Shown: positions 33,953 through 45,850 of the stretch, one piece after another
Position numbering within the stretch: the first letter of the stretch is position 1
Layout of the letters: each line of letters opens with the position of its first letter
NCBI RefSeq assembly: GCF_015354245.1
Contig: NZ_JADKYZ010000001.1
Location: forward strand, 248,001 to 312,000
From: Diaphorobacter caeni
GTDB taxonomy: Bacteria; Pseudomonadota; Gammaproteobacteria; Burkholderiales; Burkholderiaceae_C
Length of the DNA stretch: 64,000 nt
Direction: 5' to 3'
Made by a program: the position numbers and the translations under genes
The notes under the pieces: generated by a model
What the model was told of the DNA's origin: nothing
The model's input: only the letters and a program-made list of their open reading frames with translations
Databases searched by the model: none

Positions 33953-35457
33953 GCGTCCTGCTCAATCATTCTTCGGCACAGGATGCGGTCCGTTGGCTGC
34001 GCGAACGCGTGACCGGCACGCTGCAGACCGACAGCCGTCTGGTCAAGCCCGGCGATGGCTTCATCGCATGGCCCGGCGCCGCGACCGATGGCCGTTTTCA
34101 CGTGGGCAACGCGCTCACCAACGGCGCGGTGGCTTGTCTCGTCGAGCAGGAAGGCGTCGATGCCTTCGGCTTCGTCGGCGCGCACATGGCGTCGGTGCGT
34201 GGCCTCAAGGCCGCGACCGGCCCGATCGCGGCCGCATGGTTCGGCATGCCGACCACCCATCTCGACGTGCTCGCCGTGACCGGCACCAATGGCAAGACGA
34301 GCAGCGCCTGGTGGCTTTCCGAGGCGCTCAACGCGCTCGCGAGCCAGACCGATGTGCTCACCTACAAGGGCTGCGCGCTCGTGGGCACACTGGGCATGGG
34401 CATGCCGGGTGCTCTTGAAACCACCGGCCTCACGACGCCCGATCCGGTGCGTCTTCAGCGCGCGTTCTCGCAGTTCGTGACGGATGGCATCGGCGCCTGT
34501 GCGATCGAAGCTTCGTCGATTGGTCTCGCGGAACACCGCCTTGCCGGCACGCGCATCCGCGTGGCCATGTTCACCAATCTCACGCAGGATCACCTCGACT
34601 ATCACCCGTCGATGGAGGCCTACTGGGCAGCCAAGCGCGAGCTGTTCGACTGGCCCGGCCTGCGTACCGCCATCGTCAACATCGACGACAGCCGGGGGCT
34701 GCAACTGGCCGATGAGCTCGAGCGTTCGCAGCTCGACGTGTGGACGCTCTCGATCCGCGGCAACGCCCGCCTCAAGGCCCGCGACATCACCTACAACGAT
34801 CAGGGGCTGGTGTTCACCGTGGTCGAGGGGCTGCATTCGTTCACGCTGCAGACCCAGGTCATCGGTCTCTACAACGTGTCCAACCTGCTCGGCGTGATCG
34901 CCGCGCTGCGTTCGCTTGGCGTGGCGCTGGAGCATGCGCTCTGGGCCTGCGCCCAGCTCACGCCGGTGCCCGGCCGCATGGAGCGCATCACCTCGCCCGG
35001 CCAGCCGATGGTGGCGGTGGACTATTCACACACGACGGACGCGCTCGAGAAGGCGTTGCAGGCGCTGGCCCCGATGGCCAAGGAGCGTGGCGGCAAGCTC
35101 TGGTGCGTTTTCGGTTGCGGCGGCAATCGCGACTCCGGCAAGCGTCCGCACATGGGCGCTGCCGCGCAGCGCCTGGCCGACGAGGTCGTCGTCACCAGCG
35201 ACAACCCGCGCAACGAAGAGCCGATGAGCATCATCGAGCAGATTTTGAAAGGCACGCAACCGGCGGCAACGCTGCGCGTGCAGGCGGATCGCGCATTGGC
35301 GATCGCCGAAACCCTGGCTGCCGTGGCACCCGAAGACGTGGTGCTGATTGCGGGCAAGGGACATGAGGACTATCAGGAAGTGCAAGGCGAGCGACACCAT
35401 TTTTCCGATATCGAGCAGGCGCGCGAAGCGCTGTCGCGTCGCGGAGGCGCGGCATGA
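33949..35457 (+). CDS. murE: UDP-MurNAc-tripeptide (meso-DAP-adding) synthetase
   Basis: A 502-residue Mur ligase adding the third stem residue. LQTDSRLVKPGDGFIA binds the UDP part, the P-loop is VTGTNGKTSSAWWL, and NLTQDHLDYHPSMEAYWAAKRELF contains the carbamylated lysine region. The DNPR motif in VVTSDNPRNEEP marks specificity for meso-diaminopimelate rather than lysine, agreeing with dapF in the same window. Overlaps ftsI and murF. Confidence 0.97.
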   Translation: MSVLLNHSSAQDAVRWLRERVTGTLQTDSRLVKPGDGFIAWPGAATDGRFHVGNALTNGAVACLVEQEGVDAFGFVGAHMASVRGLKAATGPIAAAWFGMPTTHLDVLAVTGTNGKTSSAWWLSEALNALASQTDVLTYKGCALVGTLGMGMPGALETTGLTTPDPVRLQRAFSQFVTDGIGACAIEASSIGLAEHRLAGTRIRVAMFTNLTQDHLDYHPSMEAYWAAKRELFDWPGLRTAIVNIDDSRGLQLADELERSQLDVWTLSIRGNARLKARDITYNDQGLVFTVVEGLHSFTLQTQVIGLYNVSNLLGVIAALRSLGVALEHALWACAQLTPVPGRMERITSPGQPMVAVDYSHTTDALEKALQALAPMAKERGGKLWCVFGCGGNRDSGKRPHMGAAAQRLADEVVVTSDNPRNEEPMSIIEQILKGTQPAATLRVQADRALAIAETLAAVAPEDVVLIAGKGHEDYQEVQGERHHFSDIEQAREALSRRGGAA

Positions 35458-36902
35458 GTCTGTTGAAGCCCGCGATCATGACCCTCGCCGATGCGTTCGC
35501 GCTCGTCTCCGAACACGTGCCGAGTGCACGGCTGATCGGCGACGGCGGCGTGGCGTTCGCGCGCGTGCATTCCGACACGCGCACGCTGGCGGCGGGTGAC
35601 CTGTTCGTGGCATTGAAGGGCGAGCGTTTCGACGCCAACGAGTTTCTGGCGAAGGCCCGCGAGGCCGGAGCCGTCGCGGCCATCGCGCACGGCGGTCTTC
35701 AGGAAGCGGGTCTTTCGGGCATTCAGGTGCCCGACAGCCTGCGCGCCATGGGCGCCCTGGCGGCAAGTTGGCGCAGGCAGTGGCATGGCCCGCTGATCGG
35801 AGTGACCGGCAGCAACGGCAAGACCACGGTCACGCAGATGATCGCCTCGGTCCTGCGCGCCTGGAAGGGCGATGCGGCGTTCGCCACGCAGGGCAACCTG
35901 AACAACGACATCGGCGTGCCGCTGACGTTGATGCGCCTGAACGCGTCGCACACGGTGGCGGTGATCGAGATGGGCATGAACCATCCCGGAGAGATCGCGT
36001 ATCTGGCCGACATCGCACGCCCCACGGTCGCGCTGGTCAACAACGCGCAGCGCGAGCACCTCGAATTCATGCAGACGGTGGAAGCCGTGGCGCGTGAAAA
36101 CGGCAGTGTGTTTGCTTCGCTGCCGCGCGACGGCGTGGCCGTTTTTCCCGCCGAAGATGAATACACGCCGCTGTGGCGTGAGTTGGCGGGTCCTCGCAAG
36201 GTGCTGACGTTCGCCGAGAACGCCGGTGACGTGCGCTGCACCCGCGCCGAGTGGCAGGGCGCGGGCTGGAAGGTGGAGATCGCGACGCCACTGGGCTCGT
36301 TTGAGACCGAGCTGCACATCGCCGGTCGCCACAACGTGACCAACGCACTCGCGGCCACGGCCAGCGCCGTGGCGGCGCGCGTTCCGCTGTTCGCCATCGC
36401 CAAGGGGCTGGCGCAGTTCGAGCCGGTCAAGGGCCGTTCGCGCGCCGTCGTGCTGACGCTGGCGGGCCGCACGGTCACGCTGGTGGACGACAGCTACAAC
36501 GCCAACCCGGACTCCGTGCGCGCCGCCATCGACGTGCTCGCCGGTCTGCCCCGCCCGCAGCTGCTGGTGATGGGTGACATGGGCGAGGTCGGCGATCAGG
36601 GGCCGCAGTTTCACACCGAAGCCGGTGTCTATGCGCGTGAGCATGGCATCGATCGGTTGTTCGCTCTGGGCGACTTGTCCGCCCACGCTGCACAGGTCAG
36701 TGGACCCGGCGCGCAGCATTTTGAAGATATGGCATCGCTGCTCGCGGCGGTGCAGGCCAGCTTGCCGGAGGTCGGCAGCGTACTGGTCAAGGGATCGAGA
36801 TTCATGAAGATGGAACAAGTGGTGCAGGCACTGCAGGCGCAGTCGGCCGAAGACGCCACCCGCCAAACGACGCAAACCAAGGGAGATCGCACATGTTGCT
36901 GA
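35454..36902 (+). CDS. murF: UDP-MurNAc-tripeptide-D-Ala-D-Ala ligase
   Basis: A 482-residue Mur ligase that attaches D-Ala-D-Ala to complete the pentapeptide. The N-terminal [25 protein letters not shown] binds the UDP moiety, the P-loop is [15 protein letters not shown], and [15 protein letters not shown] and [20 protein letters not shown] are MurF signatures. The stop overlaps mraY by ten bases. Its substrate dipeptide comes from the Ddl encoded later in the cluster. Confidence 0.97.
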   Translation: MSLLKPAIMTLADAFALVSEHVPSARLIGDGGVAFARVHSDTRTLAAGDLFVALKGERFDANEFLAKAREAGAVAAIAHGGLQEAGLSGIQVPDSLRAMGALAASWRRQWHGPLIGVTGSNGKTTVTQMIASVLRAWKGDAAFATQGNLNNDIGVPLTLMRLNASHTVAVIEMGMNHPGEIAYLADIARPTVALVNNAQREHLEFMQTVEAVARENGSVFASLPRDGVAVFPAEDEYTPLWRELAGPRKVLTFAENAGDVRCTRAEWQGAGWKVEIATPLGSFETELHIAGRHNVTNALAATASAVAARVPLFAIAKGLAQFEPVKGRSRAVVLTLAGRTVTLVDDSYNANPDSVRAAIDVLAGLPRPQLLVMGDMGEVGDQGPQFHTEAGVYAREHGIDRLFALGDLSAHAAQVSGPGAQHFEDMASLLAAVQASLPEVGSVLVKGSRFMKMEQVVQALQAQSAEDATRQTTQTKGDRTCC

Positions 36903-38071
36903 CGCTCGCTCAATGGTTGCAAGCGCTGTCGCCGGAATTCGGTTTCCTGCGCGTGTTCCAGTACATCACCTTCCGCGCCGTGATGGCCGCGTTGACCGCG
37001 CTGGTCATCGGTCTGGCCGCCGGACCGCGCGTGATCCGCATGCTCACCTCGCTCAAGATCGGTCAGCCGATCCGCGAGTACGCGATGCAGACCCATCTGG
37101 CCAAGAGCGGCACGCCCACCATGGGCGGTGTGCTGATCCTGCTGGCGATCACCATCTCCACGCTGCTGTGGGCCGACCTGTCGAACCGCTTCGTGTGGAT
37201 CGTGCTGGTGGTCACGCTGAGCTTCGGTGCCATCGGCTGGGTCGATGACTGGCGCAAGGTCGTCAACAAGGACCCCGAGGGCATGCGCTCGCGCGAGAAG
37301 TATTTCTGGCAGTCCGTCGTCGGCCTGCTGGCGGCGCTGTATCTGGTGTTCAGCATCTCCGAGAATTCCAACTGGCGCGTGTTCGAACTGTTCATCTCGT
37401 GGGTGCAGTCGGGCTTCTCGCTCGATCTGCCGCCCAAGGCTGGCCTGAACGTGCCGTTCTTCAAGGAAGTGACCTATCCGCTGGGCGTGCTGGGCTTCGT
37501 GATCCTGACCTATCTGGTGATCGTGGGTTCGAGCAACGCGGTGAATCTCACCGATGGTCTCGATGGTCTGGCGATCATGCCGGTGGTGATGGTGGGCGCG
37601 TCGCTGGGCATCTTTGCCTATGTGACCGGCAGCGTGAGCTACTCCAAATACCTGCTGTTTCCGCACATCGCGGGCGCGAGCGAGCTGATGATCTTCTCGT
37701 CCGCCATGGCGGGCGCGGGTCTGGCCTTCCTCTGGTTCAACACCCACCCCGCACAGGTGTTCATGGGCGACGTGGGCGCGCTTGCGCTCGGCGCGGCGCT
37801 CGGCACCATCGCGGTGATCGTGCGCCAGGAAATCGTGCTGGCCGTGATGGGCGGCATCTTCGTGGTGGAAGCACTGTCCGTGATGCTGCAGGTGGTCTGG
37901 TTCAAGTTCACCAAGAAGCGCTACGGCGAAGGCCGCCGTCTGCTGAAGATGGCTCCGCTGCACCACCACTTCGAGAAAAGCGGTTGGAAGGAAACGCAGG
38001 TCGTCGTGCGTTTCTGGATCATCACCATGTTGTTGTGCCTCATCGGCCTCACTACCTTGAAGCTCAGATGA
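36893..38071 (+). CDS. mraY: Phospho-MurNAc-pentapeptide transferase MraY
   Basis: A 392-residue inner-membrane enzyme that makes lipid I by moving phospho-MurNAc-pentapeptide to undecaprenyl phosphate. About ten membrane segments are present. Motifs include [18 protein letters not shown] (catalytic Asp pair), [37 protein letters not shown] and [14 protein letters not shown], all essential family residues. GGGAG lies eight bases before the ATG. Ends overlapping murD by four bases. Confidence 0.98.
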   Translation: MLLTLAQWLQALSPEFGFLRVFQYITFRAVMAALTALVIGLAAGPRVIRMLTSLKIGQPIREYAMQTHLAKSGTPTMGGVLILLAITISTLLWADLSNRFVWIVLVVTLSFGAIGWVDDWRKVVNKDPEGMRSREKYFWQSVVGLLAALYLVFSISENSNWRVFELFISWVQSGFSLDLPPKAGLNVPFFKEVTYPLGVLGFVILTYLVIVGSSNAVNLTDGLDGLAIMPVVMVGASLGIFAYVTGSVSYSKYLLFPHIAGASELMIFSSAMAGAGLAFLWFNTHPAQVFMGDVGALALGAALGTIAVIVRQEIVLAVMGGIFVVEALSVMLQVVWFKFTKKRYGEGRRLLKMAPLHHHFEKSGWKETQVVVRFWIITMLLCLIGLTTLKLR

Positions 38072-40176
38072 GTCAGCATCCATTCGACCCTCTCAGCCAG
38101 CAGGCCGCCCCGGGAACCCCAGAGGTTCCAGAGGCGGCTTTGACCGTTGTGCCCGCCGCGTCCGACATCGAGACGAGCGAAGTCGCGCAACTGCCGGCCA
38201 TCTCCGATGACGCTGCCGTTGCTGTCGTGAACGCTTCCACGGATTCCCTCTCTGTTTCTGAACTTGCCCAGGTGAGTGACGAGGTGGCGGAGGTAGTTCC
38301 ATCGACGGATGGAAATCTGGAGCAATGCGAGGCGACTTCCGGCGGCGAGGATGTGACCGAGGCATCCACTGACGTGGCGCCCGAACAGGTCGACACGCTT
38401 GCCAAGCCCTCGTTCCTTGGAGATGCGGCCAACTTTGTGGCACCGACCAAGTCCGCTGCAGCGGAAGCCGCCGAATTCGTCGCTCGCATCTTTGCCGACG
38501 TGCAGGGCAAGGACAAGGAAGAAGCCGACGCGGAAGCCGCCGTACCCGCCGATGCAGCTCAGGAGACCGATGCCCAGTTGCAGCCGGGCGAAACCTCGGA
38601 CGATGTCGAAGCCGCAACCGGGCAGGGCGCTGAAGTGCAGGAGCTGGACACCTTCGTGCCTGAACTGCAGGGCAAGCGTGTGCTGGTGCTGGGCCTGGGC
38701 GCATCCGGCATGGCGATGGTTCGCTGGTGCGCGAGGAGCGGAGCCGATGTGACGGTGGCCGACACGCGCGAGGCACCGCCGCAGCTCGCGAGTCTGCAGC
38801 AGGAGTTGCCGCAGGTGCGTTTCGTCGCGGGCGAGATGAGCGCCGATCTGGTCAACGGCCAGCAGCTGGATGCCGTCTACCGTTCGCCGGGCCTGTTCCC
38901 CGAGACCATCGCGGCCGTCGTCGATGCCGCGAATGCCGCGCACATCAAGGTCGGCGGCGAGCTCGATCTCTATGCGCTCGCGCTGCGCGAACTGGCGATC
39001 ACGCGCGACTACAAGCCATCGGTGCTCGCGATCACCGGCACCAACGGCAAGACCACCGTCACCTCGCTCACCGCACTGCTCGTGCAATGCGCCGACAAGA
39101 CTGTGGCGATGGCAGGCAACATCGGCCCGACGCTGCTCGGCACGTTGTCCAAGCACCTCGACGAGGACACGCTGCCCGAGGTCTGGGTGCTTGAACTCTC
39201 GAGCTTCCAACTGGACGGCGTGAAGGGCTTCGAGCCCACGGCCGCGGCCGTGCTCAACGTCACCCAGGATCACCTGGACTGGCATGGCAGCCTGTCCGCC
39301 TATGCGGCGGCCAAGGCGCGCATCTTCGGCGAGAAGGGTCTGATGATCCTGAACCGCGAAGACCAGATGGTCATGGACATGCTGCCGCCGCCCGTGCGCG
39401 TGAAGCTGCAGAAACCGCAGCTGCGCCCGCATGTGACGTTCGGCGGTGACATGCCGCAGCGCCCCGGCGACTTCGGCATCGAGAGCGTCAGCGGCATGAA
39501 CTGGCTGGTGCGCGCGCACGAGGCCGACGAGACCAGCCGCAGGGGCCGCAACGTGCAGGAGATCGATCTGCACATCCAGCGCTTCATGCCCGCGGATGCG
39601 CTGCGCATCCGTGGCCGTCACAACGCGATGAACGCGCTGGCCGCGCTGGCGCTCGCCCAAGCGGCGGGCTGCTCGCTCGCGCCGATGCTGTTCGGCCTGC
39701 GTGAATACCGCGGCGAGCCGCATCGCGTGGAACCCATCGGCATCGTGAACGAGGTCGAGTACTTTGACGACAGCAAGGGCACGAACGTGGGTGCCACGGT
39801 GGCCGCGCTGAGTGGCCTTGGCCCGGACCGTCGTCTGGTCGTGATTCTGGGTGGCGACGGCAAGGGGCAGGACTTCTCGCCGCTGGCATTGCCGATCTCG
39901 CGCTACGCGCGCGCGGTGGTGCTGATCGGCCGCGATGCGCCGCAGATCGAAGCCGCGCTGCAGGACACCGGCGTGCCCATGCTGCACGCCGCCTCCATGC
40001 CCGAGGCCGTGGACATTTCCGCGCGCAATGCGCAGCCCGGTGACGGCGTGCTGATGTCGCCTGCCTGCGCGAGCTTCGACATGTTCGACAACTACGCGCA
40101 CCGCGCCAAGGTCTTCTGCGACGCGGTGCAGGCGCTGGCGGACGATGTCGGCCAGGTTCTGGGAGGGCAGGCATGA
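38068..40176 (+). CDS. murD: UDP-MurNAc-L-Ala-D-Glu ligase with a long acidic N-terminal extension
   Basis: A 702-residue protein, while MurD is normally about 440-500. The first 196 or so residues are low-complexity, rich in Ala, Glu, Asp, Val and Thr, strongly acidic, with no membrane helix or known domain. From about residue 198 ([21 protein letters not shown]) a complete MurD follows, with P-loop [13 protein letters not shown] (about 322-334), [35 protein letters not shown] and YFDDSKGTN. The long form is supported by the ATGA overlap with mraY at 38068 and an uninterrupted frame; no better start occurs near the domain boundary. The extension is probably disordered; its role is unknown. 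Confidence 0.93.
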   Translation: MSQHPFDPLSQQAAPGTPEVPEAALTVVPAASDIETSEVAQLPAISDDAAVAVVNASTDSLSVSELAQVSDEVAEVVPSTDGNLEQCEATSGGEDVTEASTDVAPEQVDTLAKPSFLGDAANFVAPTKSAAAEAAEFVARIFADVQGKDKEEADAEAAVPADAAQETDAQLQPGETSDDVEAATGQGAEVQELDTFVPELQGKRVLVLGLGASGMAMVRWCARSGADVTVADTREAPPQLASLQQELPQVRFVAGEMSADLVNGQQLDAVYRSPGLFPETIAAVVDAANAAHIKVGGELDLYALALRELAITRDYKPSVLAITGTNGKTTVTSLTALLVQCADKTVAMAGNIGPTLLGTLSKHLDEDTLPEVWVLELSSFQLDGVKGFEPTAAAVLNVTQDHLDWHGSLSAYAAAKARIFGEKGLMILNREDQMVMDMLPPPVRVKLQKPQLRPHVTFGGDMPQRPGDFGIESVSGMNWLVRAHEADETSRRGRNVQEIDLHIQRFMPADALRIRGRHNAMNALAALALAQAAGCSLAPMLFGLREYRGEPHRVEPIGIVNEVEYFDDSKGTNVGATVAALSGLGPDRRLVVILGGDGKGQDFSPLALPISRYARAVVLIGRDAPQIEAALQDTGVPMLHAASMPEAVDISARNAQPGDGVLMSPACASFDMFDNYAHRAKVFCDAVQALADDVGQVLGGQA

Positions 40177-41456
40177 CCGCGGCCGCGACCACCGAAGAAC
40201 GCCTGAGCGTGTGGCAGCGCATCTCTGGATGGTTCGGCGCCATTCCGGTGAAGGCCGCCGACGTGCTGCCGGTTCGCATCGGCGGCACGGAGTACCGCCA
40301 GACCACGGCCACACCGGCGCGCATGGTCGGCTTCGATCAGGCGCTGCTCTGGGTGGTGATCGCGCTGCTCGCGTGGGGCGTGGTGATGGTGTATTCCGCC
40401 TCCATCGCGATGCCAGACAACCCGCGTTTCGGCAACATCGAGAGCTACCACTTCGTCAAGCGCCACGTGATCTCGCTGTTCCTGGGCTTCATCTGCGCGG
40501 TCATCGCGTTCAAGATTCCGATGAACACCTGGGAGCGCTATGCGCCCTGGCTGTTCGTGCTCTCCATCCTGCTGCTCGTCGCGGTGCTGATTCCGCACGT
40601 GGGCACGGTGGTCAATGGCGCGCGCCGCTGGCTGTCGCTGGGCTTCATGAACTTCCAGCCGTCCGAGCTCGCCAAGCTCGCGGTGGTGATCTACGCGTCC
40701 GACTACATGGTGCGCAAGATGGAGGTGAAGGAGCGCTTCTTCCGCGCGGTGCTGCCGATGGCGATTGCCGTAGCGGTGGTCGGTGCGCTGCTGCTGGCCG
40801 AGCCCGACATGGGCGCGTTCATGGTGATCGCCGTGGTCGCCATGGGCATTCTGTTCCTCGGCGGCGTGAACGCCCGCATGTTCTTCCTGATCGCGGCCGT
40901 GCTGCTGCTCGCGTTCGCCTGCATGGTCTGGTTCTCGGAGTGGCGCCGCGAGCGCATCTTTGCCTACCTCGATCCATGGAGCGAAAAGCATGCGCTCGGC
41001 AAAGGCTACCAGCTCTCGCACGCGCTGATCGCGATCGGCCGTGGCGAGATCTTCGGCGTCGGTCTGGGCGGCAGCGTGGAAAAGCTGCACTGGCTGCCCG
41101 AGGCGCACACCGACTTTCTGCTGTCCGTCATCGGCGAAGAGTTCGGTCTCGTCGGCGTGATGATCCTGATCGTCTCCTTCCTCTGGCTGACCCGCCGCAT
41201 CATGCACATCGGCCGCCAGGCCATCGCACTGGACCGCGTGTTCGCGGGGCTGGTGGCGCAGGGCATTGCGATGTGGATCGGCTTCCAGTCGTTCATCAAC
41301 ATGGGCGTGAACCTCGGCGCACTGCCGACGAAGGGGCTGACCCTGCCGCTGATGAGCTTCGGCGGTTCGGCGGCGTTGATGAATCTGGTGGCGCTGGCGG
41401 TCGTGCTGAGAGTCGATTACGAAAACAAGCTGCTGATGAGAGGGGGGCGCGTATGA
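40173..41456 (+). CDS. ftsW: Septal peptidoglycan polymerase FtsW (SEDS)
   Basis: A 427-residue SEDS-family glycosyltransferase of the divisome with ten predicted membrane segments after a cytoplasmic N-terminus of about 50 residues. Signature stretches are [36 protein letters not shown] with the catalytic Asp, [47 protein letters not shown] and the C-terminal [10 protein letters not shown]. It polymerises lipid II with FtsI. Overlaps murD and murG by four bases. Confidence 0.97.
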   Translation: MTAAATTEERLSVWQRISGWFGAIPVKAADVLPVRIGGTEYRQTTATPARMVGFDQALLWVVIALLAWGVVMVYSASIAMPDNPRFGNIESYHFVKRHVISLFLGFICAVIAFKIPMNTWERYAPWLFVLSILLLVAVLIPHVGTVVNGARRWLSLGFMNFQPSELAKLAVVIYASDYMVRKMEVKERFFRAVLPMAIAVAVVGALLLAEPDMGAFMVIAVVAMGILFLGGVNARMFFLIAAVLLLAFACMVWFSEWRRERIFAYLDPWSEKHALGKGYQLSHALIAIGRGEIFGVGLGGSVEKLHWLPEAHTDFLLSVIGEEFGLVGVMILIVSFLWLTRRIMHIGRQAIALDRVFAGLVAQGIAMWIGFQSFINMGVNLGALPTKGLTLPLMSFGGSAALMNLVALAVVLRVDYENKLLMRGGRV

Positions 41457-42520
41457 GCAAGCAACGCACCGCGCTCATCATGGCGGGCGGCACCGGTGGC
41501 CACATCTTCCCGGGCATCGCCGTGGCGGAAGAGCTGCGCAACCGTGGCTGGAAGGTGCACTGGCTGGGCACGCCCGGCAGCATGGAGTCGCGCATCGTTC
41601 CGCCCAAGGGCTTCGCGCTCGAGACCATCGAATTTTCCGGCGTGCGCGGCAAGGGGCTGATGACGCTCGCGCTGCTGCCGCTGCGTCTGCTGCGCGCGTT
41701 CTGGCAGGCCCTGTCGGTGGTGCGCCGGATCAAGCCTGACGTGGTGGTCGGCATGGGCGGCTATGTCACCTTCCCCGGCGGCATGATGGCCGTGCTGGCG
41801 GGCAAGCCGCTGGTGCTGCACGAGCAGAACTCGGTCGCCGGCATGGCCAACAAGGTGCTTGCAGGCGTCGCGGATCGCATCTTCACCGCGTTCCCGAACG
41901 TGTTCAAGAAGGGGAAGTGGGTGGGCAATCCACTGCGCGCGGCGTTCACGCAGAAGGCCGACCCGGCCGCGCGGTGGGCGGGTCGCACCGGCCCGTTCAA
42001 GCTGCTCGTCGTCGGCGGCAGTCTCGGCGCGCGCGCGCTCAACGAAATCGTGCCGCAGGCATTGGCGCTGATTCCACAGGAGCAGCGTCCCGAAGTGATT
42101 CACCAGAGCGGCGCGACGCAGATCGATGCGCTGCGCGGCCACTACGAGGCGGCGGGCGTGCAGGCCACGCTCACGCCATTCATCGATGACACCGCAGCGG
42201 CATTTGCCGATGCGGATCTGATCGTCTGCCGCGCAGGCGCGAGCACCGTGACGGAAATCGCCGCGGTCGGCGCCGCTGCGCTCTATGTGCCGTTTCCATC
42301 GGCCGTCGACGACCACCAGACCACGAACGCGAAGTTCCTGGTCGACGCGGGCGGCGGCTGGCTGGTGCAGCAGCGTGATCTCACGCCGCGCGGACTGGCG
42401 GACATGATTCTGAACATGCAGCGCCCGGCTTTGCTGGACAAGGCGCTGAAGGCAAAGGCAATGGAAAAGACCAACGCCACCCTCGAGGTGGTGACCGCCT
42501 GTGAGGAGCTGGCAGCATGA
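41453..42520 (+). CDS. murG: UDP-GlcNAc:lipid I GlcNAc transferase MurG
   Basis: A 355-residue GT28 glycosyltransferase that makes lipid II at the inner membrane face. The glycine-rich loop [19 protein letters not shown], the second loop [39 protein letters not shown] and the UDP-GlcNAc-binding [23 protein letters not shown] are present. ATG 41453 overlaps the ftsW stop. Confidence 0.98.
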   Translation: MSKQRTALIMAGGTGGHIFPGIAVAEELRNRGWKVHWLGTPGSMESRIVPPKGFALETIEFSGVRGKGLMTLALLPLRLLRAFWQALSVVRRIKPDVVVGMGGYVTFPGGMMAVLAGKPLVLHEQNSVAGMANKVLAGVADRIFTAFPNVFKKGKWVGNPLRAAFTQKADPAARWAGRTGPFKLLVVGGSLGARALNEIVPQALALIPQEQRPEVIHQSGATQIDALRGHYEAAGVQATLTPFIDDTAAAFADADLIVCRAGASTVTEIAAVGAAALYVPFPSAVDDHQTTNAKFLVDAGGGWLVQQRDLTPRGLADMILNMQRPALLDKALKAKAMEKTNATLEVVTACEELAA

Positions 42521-43950
42521 AACACGCCATCCGTCACATTCATTTCGTCGGCATCGGCGGCTCGGGCATGAGCGGCATCGCCGAGGTGCTGCACAACCTG
42601 GGCTATGTGGTGTCGGGCTCGGACCTGTCCGACAGCGCGACGCTGCGCCGCCTGCAGTCGCTGGGCATCCGCACCTTCATCGGTCATGGGGCCGCGAACA
42701 TCGACGGCGCGAACGCGGTCGTCACCTCCACGGCCGTGCAGGGTGACAACCCCGAGGTCATCGCGGCGCGCGAGAAAAAGATCCCCGTCGTGCCGCGCGC
42801 GCTGATGCTCGCCGAGCTGATGCGCCTGCGTCAGGGCATCGCCATTGCGGGCGCGCATGGCAAGACCACGACGACCAGCCTGGTCGCGAGCGTGCTGGCC
42901 GAGGCGGGTCTCGATCCGACCTACGTGATCGGTGGTCGCCTGAACAGCGCGGGCTCGAACGCCAGGCTCGGCAAGGGCGAGTACATCGTGGTCGAGGCCG
43001 ACGAGTCGGATGCCTCGTTCCTGAACCTGCTGCCGGTGATGGCGGTGGTCACGAACATCGATGCCGACCACATGGAGACCTACGGTCACGACTTCGAGAA
43101 GCTCAAGACCGCGTTCGTCGATTTCCTGCACCGCATGCCGTTCTACGGCACGGCCATCCTCTGCGTGGAGAGCCCGGCGATCCGCGACATCATGCCGCGC
43201 CTCACGCGTCCGGTGATCACCTATGGCTTCGGCGAGGACGCGCAGGTGCGTGCCGTCGACGTGCGCGCCGTGGGCACGCAGATGCACTTCCGCGTGGTCC
43301 GCACAGGCGCGGTGGCCGGACCGGATCTGAACGTGGAACTCAACCTCGCCGGCATGCACAACGTGCTGAACGCACTCGCGGCCATCGTCGTCGCGGCCGA
43401 GGTCGACGTGCCTGATGAAGCGCTGCTGCGCGGACTCGCCAGCTTCACCGGCGTGGGTCGCCGCTTCCAGCGCATCGCCGATCTGCCGACGGCCGACGGC
43501 GGCACATTCGATCTGATCGAAGACTACGGACACCACCCCGTCGAGATGGCCGCGACCATGGCCGCCGCGCGTGGCGCGTTCCCCGGTCGCCGCCTGGTGA
43601 TGGCCTTTCAGCCGCATCGCTACAGCCGCACACGCGACTGTTTCGAGGATTTCGTGAAGGTGCTCGGAGAGGCCGACGCCGTGCTGCTGACCGAGGTCTA
43701 CGCCGCCGGCGAGCAGCCCATCGTCGCCGCCGATGGCCGCGCGCTGGCTCGCGCCGTGCGCGTGGCAGGCAAGGTCGAGCCGGTGTTCATCGACGACATC
43801 GCCGCGCTGCCCGAGCGCATCGCGAGCGGTGCGAAGAGTGGAGACGTGGTGATGTGCATGGGGGCGGGCTCGATCGGTTCGGTGCCGGCCAAGGTGGCGG
43901 AGTTGCTCGTGGGCAAGCAGCAATCGGCGCAGCAAGGAACAGCGCAATGA
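42517..43950 (+). CDS. murC: UDP-MurNAc-L-alanine ligase
   Basis: A 477-residue Mur ligase adding the first stem residue. The N-terminal [23 protein letters not shown] binds UDP-MurNAc. The P-loop is [15 protein letters not shown], followed by [29 protein letters not shown], and the C-terminal [11 protein letters not shown] and [10 protein letters not shown]. Overlaps murG and ddl by four bases each. Confidence 0.98.
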   Translation: MKHAIRHIHFVGIGGSGMSGIAEVLHNLGYVVSGSDLSDSATLRRLQSLGIRTFIGHGAANIDGANAVVTSTAVQGDNPEVIAAREKKIPVVPRALMLAELMRLRQGIAIAGAHGKTTTTSLVASVLAEAGLDPTYVIGGRLNSAGSNARLGKGEYIVVEADESDASFLNLLPVMAVVTNIDADHMETYGHDFEKLKTAFVDFLHRMPFYGTAILCVESPAIRDIMPRLTRPVITYGFGEDAQVRAVDVRAVGTQMHFRVVRTGAVAGPDLNVELNLAGMHNVLNALAAIVVAAEVDVPDEALLRGLASFTGVGRRFQRIADLPTADGGTFDLIEDYGHHPVEMAATMAAARGAFPGRRLVMAFQPHRYSRTRDCFEDFVKVLGEADAVLLTEVYAAGEQPIVAADGRALARAVRVAGKVEPVFIDDIAALPERIASGAKSGDVVMCMGAGSIGSVPAKVAELLVGKQQSAQQGTAQ

Positions 43951-44951
43951 ACGACAAGAACAAGACAATCCAAATCGACGCCCGCAGCATGGGCAAGGTC
44001 GCGGTGCTGATGGGCGGCTCGTCTGCCGAGCGCGAGGTCTCGCTGATGTCCGGCGGCGGCGTGCTGCAGGCGCTGCAGTCGCGCGGCGTGGACGCGCACG
44101 CGTTCGATCCGTCCATGAACAACATGACCGACCTGAAGTCGCACGGCTATGACCGCTGCTTCATCGCGCTGCATGGCCGCCACGGCGAGGATGGCACGGT
44201 GCAGGGCGCGCTCGAGCTGCTCGGCATTCCCTACACCGGTCCCGGCGTGATGGCGTCGAGCATCGCGATGGACAAGATCATGACCAAGCGCATCTGGCGC
44301 GCGGACGGCCTGTCCACCCCGGACTGGAAACTGGTCGCGAGCGCAGCCGAAACCGCGCAGGCCTTCAAGGACCTCGGCTCGCCGATGATCGTGAAGCCCG
44401 CACGCGAAGGCTCGACCATCGGTCTGACCAAGGTGACCTCGGTCGGCCAGTGCGAGCAGGCCTACCGCCTCGCGTCCAAGTTCGATCCCGAGGTGCTGTG
44501 CGAGCAGTTCATCGACGGTGACGAGACCACTTGCCCGATCCTCGGCCAGGGCCGTGACGCACGCGCGCTGCCGGTGATCCGCATCGTCGCGCCGGAAGGC
44601 AACTACGACTACCAGAACAAGTACTTCACCGACGTCACGCAATACCACTGCCCGAGCGGCCTGCCCGAAGCCGAAGAGCGCGAGATCCAGCGCCTTGTGG
44701 TCGACGCCTTCCGCTCGCTCGATTGCCGTGGCTGGGCGCGCGCCGACATCATGATCCGCAAGACGGACCGCAAGCCGTTTCTTCTGGAAATCAACACGTC
44801 GCCGGGCATGACCGGCCACTCGCTGGTGCCGATGTCGGCCAAGGCCAGCGGCATCGACTATCCCGAACTCTGTCTGCGGATTCTGGTGAGCGCATCGCTG
44901 GATTCGCGTCAGGGCGTCTCCGCCTCAAGCCAAGGAGCCAGCGCGCAATGA
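43947..44951 (+). CDS. ddl: D-alanine-D-alanine ligase
   Basis: A 334-residue ATP-grasp ligase that supplies D-Ala-D-Ala to MurF. Signatures are [74 protein letters not shown] and [25 protein letters not shown]. Tyr and Ser in the active-site loop agree with a D-Ala ligase rather than a D-Ala-D-Lac type. ATG 43947 overlaps the murC stop. The C-terminal Ser/Gln/Ala tail is dispensable in appearance. Confidence 0.97.
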   Translation: MNDKNKTIQIDARSMGKVAVLMGGSSAEREVSLMSGGGVLQALQSRGVDAHAFDPSMNNMTDLKSHGYDRCFIALHGRHGEDGTVQGALELLGIPYTGPGVMASSIAMDKIMTKRIWRADGLSTPDWKLVASAAETAQAFKDLGSPMIVKPAREGSTIGLTKVTSVGQCEQAYRLASKFDPEVLCEQFIDGDETTCPILGQGRDARALPVIRIVAPEGNYDYQNKYFTDVTQYHCPSGLPEAEEREIQRLVVDAFRSLDCRGWARADIMIRKTDRKPFLLEINTSPGMTGHSLVPMSAKASGIDYPELCLRILVSASLDSRQGVSASSQGASAQ

Positions 44952-45835
44952 ACGACGCACTGCCAGCACCGCTCGACGTCCGGCTCATGAACATGATCGC
45001 CACGATCCTGTTCGTGTGCTGCGCCGTGGGCGTGGTGGCGGCGGGCAGTTGGTGGTTCCTGCGCAATCCGGCGTTCGCGATCGGACGCATCGTGGTGCAC
45101 GGCGATCTCATGCACACCAATCCGGTGAGCTTGCGCGCCAACGTCGCGCCGCGCCTGATGGGCAATTTCTTCACACTGAATCTGCGCCAGGCCAAGACCG
45201 AGTTCGAAAGCGTGCCATGGATCCGCAAGGCCCAGGTGCACCGCGAGTTTCCGAACGGTCTCGCCGTGGACATCGAGGAGCACAGGGTCCGTGCGTTCTG
45301 GGGCGCGGAGGGCAGCCCCACGCTGGTGAACGACTATGGTGAAGTCTTCGAGGCCGCAGCCGATGAGGATGACGACGACAAGCTGCCGCGCCTGCAGGGA
45401 CCGGACGGACGCTCGCTCGAGATGCTGCAGATGTATGACCGCCTGCAGCCGCATGTGAAGCCGCTGGATTCGGCGATCGACAGCGTGACGCTCAACGGTC
45501 GCGGCAGCTGGCGCCTGCAGTTGGAGAACGGCGCGGTGATCGAGCTCGGAAGCGGCTCGACCACGGACGTGGTGCAGCGCCTCGATCGTTTCGTGCGCAC
45601 GGTGCCCAAGGTGGCGGCGCAGCAGGGACGCAATGTGGCTTCGCTGGAGTCGGCGGACCTCAGGCAGATGGATGGATATGCGTTGCGCCTGCGTGGGGTG
45701 ACCACGGTAAGCGCAGAAACGGCAGCCGCACGTGCCAAGGCACAGGCGACTGCGCGGCCGGCAGCGGCGCGGGCGACAGCGACGCCCGCGCGCACTACTA
45801 CTACAACGACACGCTCCCCAGGGCGCAGCAACTGA
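44948..45835 (+). CDS. ftsQ: Cell division protein FtsQ
   Basis: A 295-residue bitopic divisome protein. One membrane helix (about 15-37, [23 protein letters not shown]) leads to a POTRA domain ([24 protein letters not shown] and [42 protein letters not shown], residues about 45-110) and the beta domain. The last 40 or so residues are an Ala/Thr/Arg-rich tail with six consecutive Thr, unlike the ordered rest. Overlaps ddl by four bases; ftsA follows after 15 nt. Confidence 0.95.
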   Translation: MNDALPAPLDVRLMNMIATILFVCCAVGVVAAGSWWFLRNPAFAIGRIVVHGDLMHTNPVSLRANVAPRLMGNFFTLNLRQAKTEFESVPWIRKAQVHREFPNGLAVDIEEHRVRAFWGAEGSPTLVNDYGEVFEAAADEDDDDKLPRLQGPDGRSLEMLQMYDRLQPHVKPLDSAIDSVTLNGRGSWRLQLENGAVIELGSGSTTDVVQRLDRFVRTVPKVAAQQGRNVASLESADLRQMDGYALRLRGVTTVSAETAAARAKAQATARPAAARATATPARTTTTTTRSPGRSN

Positions 45836-45850
45836 GGGCAGGACGGATTT

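Noticed and set aside
37399-38067. Extension of murD upstream into mraY
   Set aside because: The frame is open but out of phase with mraY, which is a complete conserved gene; the ATGA overlap at 38068 gives the natural start.
40145-42520. 791-codon frame covering murG and out-of-frame ftsW sequence
   Set aside because: Only the part after ATG 41453 is MurG; before it the frame is the shadow of ftsW.
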